Origin: Acidobacteriota bacterium
GTDB taxonomy: Bacteria; Acidobacteriota; Terriglobia; Terriglobales; Acidobacteriaceae
Assembly (NCBI GenBank): GCA_021792135.1
Contig: JAJYVF010000035.1
Span: forward strand, 1 to 49,270
Length of the DNA stretch: 49,270 bases
Direction: 5' to 3'
The position numbers and the translations under genes were made by a program. Below the pieces are notes generated by a model. That model made no database searches. It saw only the letters and a program-made list of their open reading frames with translations, and was not told the origin of the DNA. Positions 1 through 8,276 of this stretch are shown piece after piece (position 1 is the first letter of the stretch; each line of letters begins with the position of its first letter).

Positions 1-262
1 GGGAACTGGAACGGAGGGGCCACTGCTTCGTGCGCTACGCCGACGATGCGAACGATTATGTCCGCAGCCGTCGCGCGGGCGGGCGCAGTCTCGAAGCAGC
101 GACACTGTTTATCGGGAACTGCTGGCTGTGGGAGCTTGCTCTGATGTTGCTGCGCAAGTGGCGGCCAACGCCCGCCGCTGGTGGCGCAACAGCGGGATGC
201 TCCTGAACGCGGTTCTGAATCCGGCATGGGCGGACAGGCTGGGTATACCCCGTCTCGGTTGA
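1..262 (+). pseudogene. group II intron reverse transcriptase/maturase remnant
   Basis: From base 3 the reading frame gives ELERRGHCFVRYADDAN followed by DYVRSRRAG, the catalytic YADD block of intron-encoded reverse transcriptases. After about base 85 the sequence no longer continues into the rest of the RT domain. In a shifted frame from about base 90 it reads SRSSDTVYRELLAVG, later RRWWRNSGMLLNAVL and DRLGIPRLG, ending at a TGA at 260-262. That is the C-terminal end of the same protein family. So roughly 100 residues of late RT/domain X are deleted and the two halves are out of frame. The 5' part lies outside the window. Assignment to the LtrA-type family is from motif recognition; the protein is clearly non-functional. 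Confidence 0.85.
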
Positions 263-274
263 CCTCAACTTCCT

Positions 275-348
275 GAACCGCCCGCTGCGGACCCGCATGC
301 CGGGTGGTGTGGCAGGGGAGAGCGGCCATCCGCTCGCCCCCTGCCGAT
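275..348 (+). ncRNA. group II intron domains V and VI (3' end of intron)
   Basis: Thirteen bases after the maturase stop lies a 35-nt hairpin beginning GAACCGCCCG and ending CCGGGTGGTG (275-309). It has the size and terminal pairing of catalytic domain V. It is followed by a second hairpin, GGCAGGGG paired with CCCCTGCC (about 311-345), in the place of domain VI. The intron would end near the GAT at 346-348. Domain V looks intact although the protein is broken, so the RNA could only splice with help in trans. The exact 3' splice site is inferred, not shown. Confidence 0.75.
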
Positions 349-714
349 TTTGGGCGGCTCGTCTCTGTGGAGCGGGCAACCCCTCCGTGGAACGAAACGG
401 CAGGCCTTCGAACTTCCGCGCCCCTTGCTGGATGCAGTCGCCAAATGTTGGGTGTTTCCGGGCTGACGATGCGGCACGCCATGACCAGGCGACGTCCGGC
501 GGTGTTGATTGCCCCCGAGGCCTACGCTGACCACCTTTGAGACGCCGGGTTCCTGCATGGTGCCGCCGTAGATGATGTCGGCGGCCGTCATCATGCAGCG
601 TGGGCTGTGTACAACTGTGGTGGTACCTGCTGCTGCCAACAATACGGCTGCTGCATGGGCGACGGAAGCCTCTGCAACGATCAGATGCCGATCTTGGGGC
701 CTCCGGCTCTTCAG
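349..714. other. 366 bp without an assignable gene, 3' flank of the intron
   Basis: This stretch separates the intron 3' end from the DUF4185-like gene. On the minus strand a frame is open from 642 to 265 and contains protein-like text (GTTTVVHSPRCMMTAADIIY, about 600-540), but it runs through the intron hairpins and matches no family I recognise. A neighbouring minus frame also has a protein-like segment (INTAGRRLVMACRIVSPETP). This suggests a frameshifted remnant of a minus-strand gene interrupted by the intron. No start, ribosome binding site or terminator stands out. Confidence 0.4.
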
Positions 715-2292
715 CTATCCTGCCCCGCAGCGATTTGAGCTGGTGAAGACTCTGAATCCTTCGAGATTGATGCGGCCGTCACCGGCAGCCACGATCCGAA
801 GGGTGTGTTTTCCGCGGGGCATGCGGGTTCGCGAGAAGACGGTAACTCCGAAGAAGACGGGGAAGTCGACAAGATCCAGGTTCTCTGTGGATTGCTGTTC
901 ACCATCCAGCCAGATCTCCACGTGCCCCTGGCCGATGGTCTTCTGCGCGATATATTCCACGCCGGTGCCGTCGAATACGAGCTCCGCGCTGTCGCCTCTG
1001 GTCTGTGTCGCTCTGGGCAGGAGATCTTCGCTGTTGTCTTCCGTGGTTGTCCACGGGAACCAGCTCCCGTGGTACATGATGCTTTGATCGGAAGCGGGGA
1101 CGGTCTTCGCCTCCGGTAAGTGTGCAGTCCTGAGAAGCACCGGGATATGCCACAGCTTATAGGGAGTCGCCGGCACATCTTCAAAGGGGCAGCCAGCGGT
1201 AAAGAGGGAGATCTGCACTCCCTCGGGGCGGGGTTCCTGAGAACGAGCGCAGAGGCTGGGACCGTACATATGGTACTCGGGGCCCATAAAGCGGTCGCTG
1301 AAGGAACTTACTAAGTTCCACGGTCCCCAGGGATGCGGCGCCTGATAGAAGTCATAGCGCATCTCGTTGGGGCGGAACCATTGCTTCATGGGTCTGGTAT
1401 TATACCAGGAAATGAGTAAGTAGGTACCTAGTGCCGGCAGGTAACACACCGGCGTCTGACCGCACTTTGCGGGCCTCTCCAGAATTGGATTTGCACTCTC
1501 GATCTTCCGCGACCAGCCGGACGCAAGGCTTCCGTCCGATCCCGCCAGGTACTCCCAGTCGGCGCTGTTCAGGCCCGGCAGTTGAGAACGCCTGACCCGG
1601 GCGAGGATGAGGCTGTCGCCGTCGTTCCAGAAGCCATTGGTGGAGACGGCATAGACGTACTCGCGGGCGCCGTCGCGCGAAACCTGACCGCCATTCTGTC
1701 CGTAATGAATGAAGAAGGGCGTGCCGAAACGGCGGCCGGGCCACATGGGGTAGTCGTAATTATGCTGCGCGCTGCGGACCCAGGTCAGTCCCCGGTCATG
1801 AGATTTGATCAGGCTGGCGTTCATGGCCAGTTGCCGCAGCAGAGAATCGCCGCTGTCGCTACCGTAAACGTTGCGCGAGACGAAGGCATAGAAGACGCCG
1901 TCGATGCATTCCTGGCCGCATGCTTTCCAGGTGGCGTTGTCGGGGCCTTTCTGGCCACCTCTGCCGTAGGCCTCCATGGGGTTCACCTGAGCGCCGACCA
2001 GGGTGGAGGGGGTGTCGCCACTGAGCCGGTTGAAGGCGAGATTCATTCCCTTCGCGCCAAAGCCGCGGCCGTCGCAGTTGAAGGCGTAGAGATTGCCGTC
2101 GTCGGCCCAGAAAGGATCCCAGGTATCGCCATTCGACATATCCCACTTGTGGACGCGGTTGAGGTCGAGAGTGATCTCCGCGACAGGCGCGCTCTCCGCG
2201 GCCGCCTGCCCCGGCAGGAAGTGTGGGCGTGAAACGGGCAAGGCAGAGGCAAACATACCCGCGACGAATCTTCTGCGATCGACCCGATTCAC
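715..2292 (-). CDS. Tat-exported DUF4185-like protein with C-terminal carbohydrate-binding-like module
   Basis: The open frame extends further upstream, but into the promoter and coding start of the divergent gene. I therefore choose the GTG at 2292-2290 (525 aa), which is preceded by GGGGAGAG and starts VNRVDRRRFVAGMFASAL, a twin-arginine signal. The body (about 50-400) has the WDPFWADDGNLYAFNCDGRG and SHDRGLTW style blocks of DUF4185/five-bladed propeller-like secreted proteins. The last 130 residues (SAELVFDGTGVEYIAQ, GHVEIWLDG, GKHTLRIVAAGDG) resemble the beta-sandwich often added to secreted sugar-active enzymes. The protein probably acts in the periplasm or outside the cell on carbohydrate; no catalytic residues can be assigned. 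It is divergent from the beta-helix gene at 2396, so the two may be co-regulated. Confidence 0.7.
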   Translation of the reverse strand: MNRVDRRRFVAGMFASALPVSRPHFLPGQAAAESAPVAEITLDLNRVHKWDMSNGDTWDPFWADDGNLYAFNCDGRGFGAKGMNLAFNRLSGDTPSTLVGAQVNPMEAYGRGGQKGPDNATWKACGQECIDGVFYAFVSRNVYGSDSGDSLLRQLAMNASLIKSHDRGLTWVRSAQHNYDYPMWPGRRFGTPFFIHYGQNGGQVSRDGAREYVYAVSTNGFWNDGDSLILARVRRSQLPGLNSADWEYLAGSDGSLASGWSRKIESANPILERPAKCGQTPVCYLPALGTYLLISWYNTRPMKQWFRPNEMRYDFYQAPHPWGPWNLVSSFSDRFMGPEYHMYGPSLCARSQEPRPEGVQISLFTAGCPFEDVPATPYKLWHIPVLLRTAHLPEAKTVPASDQSIMYHGSWFPWTTTEDNSEDLLPRATQTRGDSAELVFDGTGVEYIAQKTIGQGHVEIWLDGEQQSTENLDLVDFPVFFGVTVFSRTRMPRGKHTLRIVAAGDGRINLEGFRVFTSSNRCGAG

Positions 2293-2395
2293 GTTAGGAG
2301 CTCTCCCCAATTGGTCTATAGAAGCATAGACTTTTTCCTCGGCGGTAACTTCACGCTGCACTCTCTGTGCAATTTGCACTATAAAGATAGGGACC
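2293..2395. promoter_or_regulatory. divergent intergenic region between two secreted-protein genes
   Basis: This 103-bp gap must hold both promoters. It contains a short inverted repeat TGCAC-TCTCT-GTGCA (2357-2371) and a TATAAA (2380-2385) close upstream of the rightward ATG, with AGGG just before that ATG. The TATAAA is so close to the start that it would give an almost leaderless transcript, so it is only a weak -10 candidate. Confidence 0.35.
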
Positions 2396-3550
2396 ATGCC
2401 CGAACTCAATCGCCGCGCCCTTGCCCGCAGCGCATTCCTGGGAGGAGCTTCGGCTCTCTTCGCAGCCTCTGCCTTTGGTGAGCAGACGAAAGTCGAAAGC
2501 AGGGAACTCATCGACGCCCGGAAGGCGGGTGCGGCGGGCGACGGGAAGACCGACGACACCGCTGCGCTGCAGAACGCGATCGACGCGGCCGCCCAGAACA
2601 GCGGGGCGGTTTTTCTGCCTCCGGCGGTTTACCTCGCTCATGAACTGCGTCTACACCCAGGTGTTGCGCTGATTGGTTTGCCTGCCTGGAACTACAGCGG
2701 ACCCGGGGGATCGACTCTGCAGCTTGCGGGCGCCGATTCACGGTGCCTTCTCAATCTAACCAACGCGCACGGCGCCACGATTGAGGGAATCGCGCTCGAC
2801 GGGCGCAGCCTGGGCCAGGGTATCCACGGAATTTTCGTCGACCGCACCAGCTACGCCCAGCACGAGGACGCGTTCCGCATCGAAGGCTGCCAGGTCGCCC
2901 GCTTCACCGGCGACGGAGCCAGGCTCGCGAAGGTGTGGTGCTTCAGTATTCGGCATTCGATGTTTGCTTATAACCAGGGAGATGGGCTGAACGTTCGGGG
3001 ATGGGACGGCTTCATTATCGACAACTGGTTCTCCGGGAACCAGAAAGCGGGGTATGCGGCGCGGTTTGAGAATGCGTCCGTTACCTTCACGGCGAACCGC
3101 GTTGAATGGAACCACGAAGAGAACATGCTGATCTCCGGGGGCGACGGCTATCAGATCACGGGAAACTTTTTCGATCGCGCCGGGACCTGCGGCATTGCGC
3201 TGCGCAGGACCGACGTGCCATGCACGCAGGTCACGATTACCGGAAACTACATCAAGCGCAGCGGCCGGGTGGCCAATGCGGAGACGCACGACTCCACGCA
3301 GGTTTTCATCGATGGAGCACACGGCGTAGCCTGCACCGGCAACAGCCTGCATGCCGGGCGAGACGATCGCGGGGCGGGCGTCTGGAGCCCCACCTACGGC
3401 ATCGTCTATCAGGGTCTGCGCAACTGTGTCATCGTCAACAATGTGCTGAATGGGGGCGCTCTGCGCCAGCTGGTCGTCGATCTGGGCGGCAACGAGGAGG
3501 GAGCGGTGGTGCACGACAATCCCGGCACTCTCTTCGCGCCTCCGCTGTGA
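2396..3550 (+). CDS. Tat-exported pectate-lyase-like right-handed beta-helix protein
   Basis: This 384-aa protein starts MPELNRRALARSAFLGGASA, a Tat-type signal (RRALARSAFLGG) with a hydrophobic stretch ending near FAASAFG. Residues about 40-70 (DARKAGAAGDGKTDDTAALQ) are the hallmark N-terminus of the pectate-lyase superfamily (Pectate_lyase_3/GH28-like) beta-helix. Further on there are many rungs with N-x-F/Y patterns (ITGNFFDRAG, ITGNYIKRSG, IVNNVLNGG). It is presumably a periplasmic or extracellular polysaccharide lyase or hydrolase. The fold alone does not fix substrate or chemistry. It ends 118 bp before the rarA stop on the other strand, with strong hairpins between them. Confidence 0.8.
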   Translation: MPELNRRALARSAFLGGASALFAASAFGEQTKVESRELIDARKAGAAGDGKTDDTAALQNAIDAAAQNSGAVFLPPAVYLAHELRLHPGVALIGLPAWNYSGPGGSTLQLAGADSRCLLNLTNAHGATIEGIALDGRSLGQGIHGIFVDRTSYAQHEDAFRIEGCQVARFTGDGARLAKVWCFSIRHSMFAYNQGDGLNVRGWDGFIIDNWFSGNQKAGYAARFENASVTFTANRVEWNHEENMLISGGDGYQITGNFFDRAGTCGIALRRTDVPCTQVTITGNYIKRSGRVANAETHDSTQVFIDGAHGVACTGNSLHAGRDDRGAGVWSPTYGIVYQGLRNCVIVNNVLNGGALRQLVVDLGGNEEGAVVHDNPGTLFAPPL

Positions 3551-3611
3551 GTCGGAGCGATACCAGCGGTAAGTGCCCCGATTCGGATCGGTGATGTGCG
3601 GCTTTCTTCCA

Positions 3612-3668
3612 CCCCGGCGCTGCAGGAAACAGGAGCGCCGGGGACCCCGGCTTCGGCGGGAAGCCGGG
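3612..3668. terminator. two strong hairpins between convergent genes
   Basis: A perfect 10-bp inverted repeat (CCCCGGCGCT at 3612-3621 with AGCGCCGGGG at 3634-3643) is followed by a perfect 8-bp one (CCCGGCTT at 3646-3653 with AAGCCGGG at 3661-3668) directly adjoining the rarA stop codon. They separate the convergent ends of the beta-helix gene and rarA. No T-run follows either hairpin, so intrinsic termination is plausible but not assured. Confidence 0.5.
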
Positions 3669-5069
3669 TCAGGAATTGCGGTCTCGCGATACATCTTCGC
3701 TCGCTTCGCTTGAGCTTCGCCGCTTTGCTTCCCGGATGCGGCGAATTTCTTCCATCCGCTGTGCCATGGTTTTCTCGCGGCCTTCCTGGGTGGGGTGATA
3801 GTAGCGGCGGCCGGCGAGGCTTGCCGGCAGGCATTCCATGTCGGCTACGCGGCCTTCCACATCGTGGGCGTATTCGTAGCCCCTCCCGTAGTGCAGCTCC
3901 TTCATGAGTTTCGTCGGCGCATTGCGCAGGTGCAGGGGAACGGGCTCCTGGCGCGTGCTTTCGATATCGGCGAGAACTTCACCGAAAGCCGTGTAAATGG
4001 CGTTGGATTTGGGCGCGAGGGCGAGATAGACGGCAGCCTCAGCCAGGGCCAGGTCGCCTTCCGGCGATCCCAGAATATCAACCATATCGCGGGCGCTGAG
4101 CGTGAGATTGAGAGCTTCCGGCGCGGCGAGGCCAATGTCCTCCACGGCCATGCGCACCAGGCGGCGGGCAACATAGAGCGGGTCTTCGCCGGCCTTGAGC
4201 ATGCGGCCCAGCCAGTAGAGGGTGGCGTCGGCATCGGAGTTGCGAACGGACTTGTGCAGCGCCGAGATAAGGTTGAAGTGCTCCTCGCCCTGCTTGTCGT
4301 ACATGAGCACGCGCTGCTGAAGGGCTTCGGTGGCAATCTCGCGGGTGATGACCGGCTCGGGCGCCTCGGAAGCGAGTTTCGCCGCCACCTCCAGGGCATT
4401 CAGTGCATTCCGGGCGTCGCCGGAGGCATAGGAGGCGAGCAGTTCAAGGGCTCCTTCGGCGGCGGTCAGGTTTTGGCGGCCGAGCCCGCGCCGGGTATCC
4501 CGCAGAGCGCGATTGAGCAGAGTCACAATCTGAGCGTCGGTGAGGGCGTGCAGCGTGTAGACACGGCAGCGGGAGAGCAGCGCGGAGATGATCTCGAAGG
4601 ACGGGTTCTCCGTGGTTGCACCAATCAGGCGGATGGAGCCGCGCTCTACCCAGGGCAGGAAGGCGTCCTGCTGAGCTTTGTTGAAGCGGTGAATCTCGTC
4701 GACGAAGAGGATCGTGCGGGTACCCCAGGTCGCGGCCTTCTCCGCGTCGGCCATGACCTGCTTGATTTCCCTGATGCCGGACAGGACTGCGGAGAACTCG
4801 ATGAAGGTGGCGCGCGTTGTCTCGGCGATGATCTTGGCCAGCGTGGTTTTGCCCACGCCCGGAGGGCCCCAGAAGATCATCGAGGAGGCATCGTCGCGTT
4901 CGATCTGAACCCGCAACGGCTTGCCGGGGCCGAGCAGGTGTTCCTGCCCAAGGAATTCGTCGAGGCTCCGCGGGCGCATGCGCTCAGCGAGGGGAGCGGA
5001 GACGGGGGAATGGGCGGCGGATTCCGGAGCCGGATTGAAGAGACTCATGGGGTAGGCCGTATTCATCAT
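3669..5069 (-). CDS. rarA: replication-associated recombination protein A (AAA+ ATPase)
   Basis: RarA/MgsA/WRNIP1-family clamp-loader-like ATPase (up to 466 aa) that acts at stalled replication forks. Visible motifs: Walker [10 protein letters not shown] (68-76), Walker [12 protein letters not shown] (119-129), sensor 1 GATTENPSF (150-158) and an arginine-finger region [12 protein letters not shown]-terminal tetramerisation part follows ([13 protein letters not shown], then [14 protein letters not shown]), which is diagnostic for RarA rather than DnaX or RuvB. In-frame ATGs at 5069, 5066 and 5048 are all possible; homologs commonly begin at the MSLF-like position (5048), and none has a clear ribosome binding site. 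It is a single gene, divergent from padR. Confidence 0.95.
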   Translation of the reverse strand: MMNTAYPMSLFNPAPESAAHSPVSAPLAERMRPRSLDEFLGQEHLLGPGKPLRVQIERDDASSMIFWGPPGVGKTTLAKIIAETTRATFIEFSAVLSGIREIKQVMADAEKAATWGTRTILFVDEIHRFNKAQQDAFLPWVERGSIRLIGATTENPSFEIISALLSRCRVYTLHALTDAQIVTLLNRALRDTRRGLGRQNLTAAEGALELLASYASGDARNALNALEVAAKLASEAPEPVITREIATEALQQRVLMYDKQGEEHFNLISALHKSVRNSDADATLYWLGRMLKAGEDPLYVARRLVRMAVEDIGLAAPEALNLTLSARDMVDILGSPEGDLALAEAAVYLALAPKSNAIYTAFGEVLADIESTRQEPVPLHLRNAPTKLMKELHYGRGYEYAHDVEGRVADMECLPASLAGRRYYHPTQEGREKTMAQRMEEIRRIREAKRRSSSEASEDVSRDRNS

Positions 5070-5126
5070 CGCTCATAGCGGGGCGGGGGGAGAAGAGATT
5101 GAGAAGAAGGGCTTTTCCGGCTTACA

Positions 5127-5175
5127 AGATATATCGAAGAATATAGTTGACAGGCAGCACAGAAAGATATATCTT
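5127..5175 (+). promoter_or_regulatory. padR promoter with two AGATATATC operator-like boxes
   Basis: TTGACA (5147-5152) and TATCTT (5170-5175) are spaced by 17 bp, a good sigma-70 type promoter for padR. The 10-bp palindrome AGATATATCT (5165-5174) covers the -10, and a second copy, AGATATATC (5127-5135), lies upstream of the -35, 38 bp away. PadR-family repressors typically bind AT-rich palindromes in their own promoters, so autoregulation is the natural reading. Confidence 0.65.
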
Positions 5176-5199
5176 ACGAAATAACAAAGGAGATTGACG

Positions 5200-5829
5200 A
5201 TGAGACAACATCGATTTGAAGGATTTTCCCGCCAGCATTGCTGTTCCGCCGGACGGGGCCAGGGTGACGAAGTGTACGAAGCGTTTGGCGAGCAGGGATT
5301 TGGTGGCCGGGGCGAGAGACGATCTCGGCGCGGATTCGGCGGCCCGTGGCGCGGCGGCTTTGGCGGGCGGGAGCGGCTGTTTGACGCCGGCGACATCAGG
5401 ATCGTCCTTCTGAAGCTGCTGGACGAGCAACCCAGCTACGGCTATCAGCTGATCAAGCGGATGGAGGACCGTCTGGCCGGCGGCTACACGCCCAGCGCGG
5501 GAGTGGTCTACCCGACACTGACGATGCTCGAGGAGGAGGGCCTGACATCGGCCACGGCATCGGAGAGCGGCAAGAAGGTCTACTCCGTGACGGACGAGGG
5601 ACGGCGATATCTGGAGCAGCATGCCAGGCGTCTGGAGGAGCTTTTCGCGCGACTGGATGAGGCAGGCGCGGGATTCCGGCGCGGGCGCTCGCCGGAGCTG
5701 ATGAAGGCCTTCATGGATCTGCGCGGCGCGGTGGCTGCGCGCATGATGCGCGGGACGGCGACGCCGGAGCAGATTCGCAAAATCGCCGAGGCCATTCATG
5801 CTGCCGCAAAGGCAATTGACGAGATGTAA
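5200..5829 (+). CDS. PadR family transcriptional regulator with Gly/Arg-rich N-terminus
   Basis: I choose the ATG at 5200, seven bases after AAAGGAGA (5185-5192), over the in-frame TTG at 5194; this gives 209 aa. The PadR winged helix spans about residues 65-140 (IRIVLLKLLDEQPSYGYQLI, GVVYPTLTMLEEEGL, YSVTDEGRRYLEQH). A C-terminal helical part for dimerisation follows (LMKAFMDLRGAVAARMM). The first 60 residues are unusual for PadR: low complexity, rich in Gly and Arg, with a CC pair (HCCSAGRGQG). No target gene adjoins it except its own promoter, so it probably regulates itself and genes elsewhere. The inducing ligand is unknown. Confidence 0.9.
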   Translation: MRQHRFEGFSRQHCCSAGRGQGDEVYEAFGEQGFGGRGERRSRRGFGGPWRGGFGGRERLFDAGDIRIVLLKLLDEQPSYGYQLIKRMEDRLAGGYTPSAGVVYPTLTMLEEEGLTSATASESGKKVYSVTDEGRRYLEQHARRLEELFARLDEAGAGFRRGRSPELMKAFMDLRGAVAARMMRGTATPEQIRKIAEAIHAAAKAIDEM

Positions 5830-5895
5830 GCCACTCGACGGCGTGAACTGTGCCGAGTACCGGGCTGCGCTTCCGCGCTTTTGCGCGAAGTTATG

Positions 5896-6741
5896 TCAGG
5901 ACTGTCGGGCCGCATGCTGGCGGGCGGCTTCATAGAGCAGAATGCTGGCTGCAACGGCGGCGTTCAGCGATTCCACAGGACCGGGCATGGGAATGGCAAT
6001 GCGGGCAGAAGCGCGGTCCAGCAGTTCCTGGGAGAGGCCGCTGCCTTCATTGCCGATGAGGATGGCCGCCGGGCCGGTCAGATCAAAGTCCGAGCAGGGG
6101 ATCGTTTCCAGCTCCTCTGCAGGTGCAGCAGCCGCCAGGACGGGGATGCGCCGCTCGGCAAGAGCGGCAAAGGCCGCTGCGCTCTTTTCCTGGACCACCG
6201 GGACGCGGAAGGCCGAACCGGCAGACGCCCGGAGCGCTTTGGGATTCCAGACGCAGACCGTTCCCGGCAGCGCGATCACGCCGCTTGCGCCGAAGGCTTC
6301 CGCCGAACGGATCAGTGTGCCGAAGTTGCCGGGATCCTGGAGGCCCGCGGCGATGAGAACCAGGGGCCTGGGCCCAGCCAGAGCATCGACGAGCGAGAAC
6401 TGGGGCGGCTCCACCAGGGCCGCGATGCCCTGGGGCGACTCGGTTTCCACGGCGCTGGCGAAGACGGCCGGATTCAGGGACACAATCGGGACCAGCGCGG
6501 GCAGCGTCAGCCGTTCCAGGACCCGGAGGTTCGGGCGGTCGGGTTCGGTCCGGATAAAGACCGTGCGCAGCCGCAGGCCGCTGCGGAGAGCCTCGGCCAG
6601 GAGATTTTCACCCTCGATTGCAATTACTTCGGAAACCTCCCGGCCGCTTCGGGAGAAGGCCGCTCGCAGTTCGCGCACCCGGGCATTCTGGCGACTCTGT
6701 ACAATGCTGATGAGGCGCGAGCGATCCGAAGCCGTCGGCAT
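5896..6741 (-). CDS. TrmH/SpoU family RNA 2'-O-methyltransferase
   Basis: This 281-aa protein has the N-terminal substrate-binding domain of the RlmB/TrmH-like group (about 10-100, starting LISIVQSRQNARVRELR). The C-terminal SPOUT domain shows all three motifs: motif 1 DPGNFGTLIRSAEAFGASG, motif 2 ILIGNEGSGLSQELL, motif 3 IPMPGPVESLNAAVAASILL. These form the trefoil-knot S-adenosylmethionine site. The target is most likely 23S rRNA, but tRNA cannot be excluded from sequence. It stands alone between padR and tsaC and is divergent from tsaC. Confidence 0.9.
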   Translation of the reverse strand: MPTASDRSRLISIVQSRQNARVRELRAAFSRSGREVSEVIAIEGENLLAEALRSGLRLRTVFIRTEPDRPNLRVLERLTLPALVPIVSLNPAVFASAVETESPQGIAALVEPPQFSLVDALAGPRPLVLIAAGLQDPGNFGTLIRSAEAFGASGVIALPGTVCVWNPKALRASAGSAFRVPVVQEKSAAAFAALAERRIPVLAAAAPAEELETIPCSDFDLTGPAAILIGNEGSGLSQELLDRASARIAIPMPGPVESLNAAVAASILLYEAARQHAARQS

Positions 6742-6920
6742 GGGTGGATTCTATCCCGTCTCCATCGTCAATGTGTTCTGACCTTCGAAAAGGTTCTGTG
6801 CAGCCGGTCGTTGCCGGATCGTCTTCTTCAGCACCCGGGAAAGCACGCATTGCGGAGGTGGCATGAATCGGCTTCCGGGCCTGGAACCCGGGCACGGCTT
6901 CGTGGACAGCGCTGCGCACT

Positions 6921-7595
6921 ATGAAACGCACCTTGACGGGAGAGGCCTTGTCGGCAGAGATTCTGCGCATCCATCCGGACGAGCCTGAGCCGGACCGGGT
7001 TCAGTATGTCGCATCCTGCATCCGCGGCGGTAAAGTCGTGGGGATGCCGACCGACACTTTCTACGGCCTCGCCGTGGATCCGGTGAACCTGCGGGCGGTG
7101 GAAAGTATTTATGAGATCAAATCGCGGCTGAAGCACAAGCCGCTGTCGCTGCTGATCGCCAACCTTGCGCAGGCCTACCAGCTGGCACGCGACATCGGGA
7201 CCTGCTTCGATCTGCTGGCGGAGCGCTTCTGGCCTGGGCCGCTGACGGTGATTGTGAAGGCCAGCTCCCGGCTGCCTCTGCGCAGTACGGCGAACACCGG
7301 CAACGTCGCGCTGCGCATCCCGGATGCGGCCATTCCCCGGGCCGTGGTGGGAGCGCTGGGCCTGCCGATCACGGCGACTTCGGCCAATCTTGCCGGGCTG
7401 CCCGAGTGTACCTATGCCGCCTGCGTGCGGGACCAGATTGGGGACCGCATTCCGCTGATCGTGGATGGCGGTCCGACGGGACGCAGCGTTCCGACGACAA
7501 TCGTGGATCTTTCGGGCGGTGACGGGAACTGGCAGATTCTGCGTGAAGGCGCAATTCCGACCCACGCCATCGCGCTCGCGCTGCAGGACCGATGA
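6921..7595 (+). CDS. tsaC: threonylcarbamoyl-AMP synthase (Sua5/YwlC/TsaC)
   Basis: This 224-aa enzyme makes L-threonylcarbamoyl-AMP from threonine, bicarbonate and ATP for the t6A37 modification of ANN-decoding tRNAs. The YrdC domain fills the protein: GGKVVGMPTDTFYGLAVD, KSRLKHKPLSLLI (KxR), FWPGPLTVIV, NVALRIPD, PITATSANLAG (SxN). There is no C-terminal Sua5 domain, so it is of the short TsaC length. It overlaps the next gene by four bases (ATGA), so the two are translationally coupled. Confidence 0.93.
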   Translation: MKRTLTGEALSAEILRIHPDEPEPDRVQYVASCIRGGKVVGMPTDTFYGLAVDPVNLRAVESIYEIKSRLKHKPLSLLIANLAQAYQLARDIGTCFDLLAERFWPGPLTVIVKASSRLPLRSTANTGNVALRIPDAAIPRAVVGALGLPITATSANLAGLPECTYAACVRDQIGDRIPLIVDGGPTGRSVPTTIVDLSGGDGNWQILREGAIPTHAIALALQDR

Positions 7596-8233
7596 TCGTA
7601 CCGGACGACAACCTGACCTCAGTCCGGAGGTGGTTCCAAGGACTGAGGGGCCGTGTGCTGGCGTGGACGATCGGAGTGGTGATCGCCGCGGCGGCAGGAT
7701 GGGTCTTGTGGGTGGATGGCCAGATCCGGTTCTATGCCGGCCGCGACGAGGCGCGTCCCGCTGACGCCATCGCCGTCTTTGGAGCCGCAGAATACGATGG
7801 ACGTCCTTCGCCCGTGTTGCGCGCCCGGCTGGAGCATGCGCTGGAACTCTACCAGCGGGGACTGGCGCCGCTGGTGATCACGCTGGGCGGCGGGGATCCC
7901 GCGGACCGGCATTCGGAAGGGGGCGTGGGACACGATTTCCTGCTCGCCCACGGTGTGCCGGAGCAGGCCATTATCGCCGAGACGCAAAGCGACGATACCG
8001 AAGAGTCCGCGGAACGGCTGGCCGTCATTGCCCGCGCCAACAACCTGCGAACCATCATCGTCGTCAGCGACGGGACCCATCTGTTCCGGATTCATGCCAT
8101 CTGCGATCGTGACGGCCTGCGGGTCTACACTTCGCCACGGCCCGTGGGGCGCACCATCTCGTGGGATCGGCAGGCCGAACGTCTGATTCACGAGATCGCC
8201 AGCTACACGCTGTGGCGGCTGCATATGCACTGA
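7592..8233 (+). CDS. YdcF/SanA/ElyC-like (DUF218) membrane-anchored protein
   Basis: This 213-aa protein has one N-terminal membrane segment (VLAWTIGVVIAAAAGWVLWV, about 23-42) followed by a periplasmic DUF218 domain. The domain has ADAIAVFGAAEYDGRPSPVL (about 57-76), LVITLGGGDP and the acidic motif ETQSDDTEESAERL. Family members (ElyC, SanA, YdcF) are linked to envelope integrity and undecaprenyl-phosphate carrier use. Its start codon overlaps the tsaC stop (ATGA), so it is co-expressed with tsaC, though a functional link is not evident. It ends convergently with the gene at 8277. Confidence 0.85.
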   Translation: MIVPDDNLTSVRRWFQGLRGRVLAWTIGVVIAAAAGWVLWVDGQIRFYAGRDEARPADAIAVFGAAEYDGRPSPVLRARLEHALELYQRGLAPLVITLGGGDPADRHSEGGVGHDFLLAHGVPEQAIIAETQSDDTEESAERLAVIARANNLRTIIVVSDGTHLFRIHAICDRDGLRVYTSPRPVGRTISWDRQAERLIHEIASYTLWRLHMH

Positions 8234-8276
8234 GACGGCCGCCCCGGGGCCCCTGCCGGATTCTGATCGGCCTTGT

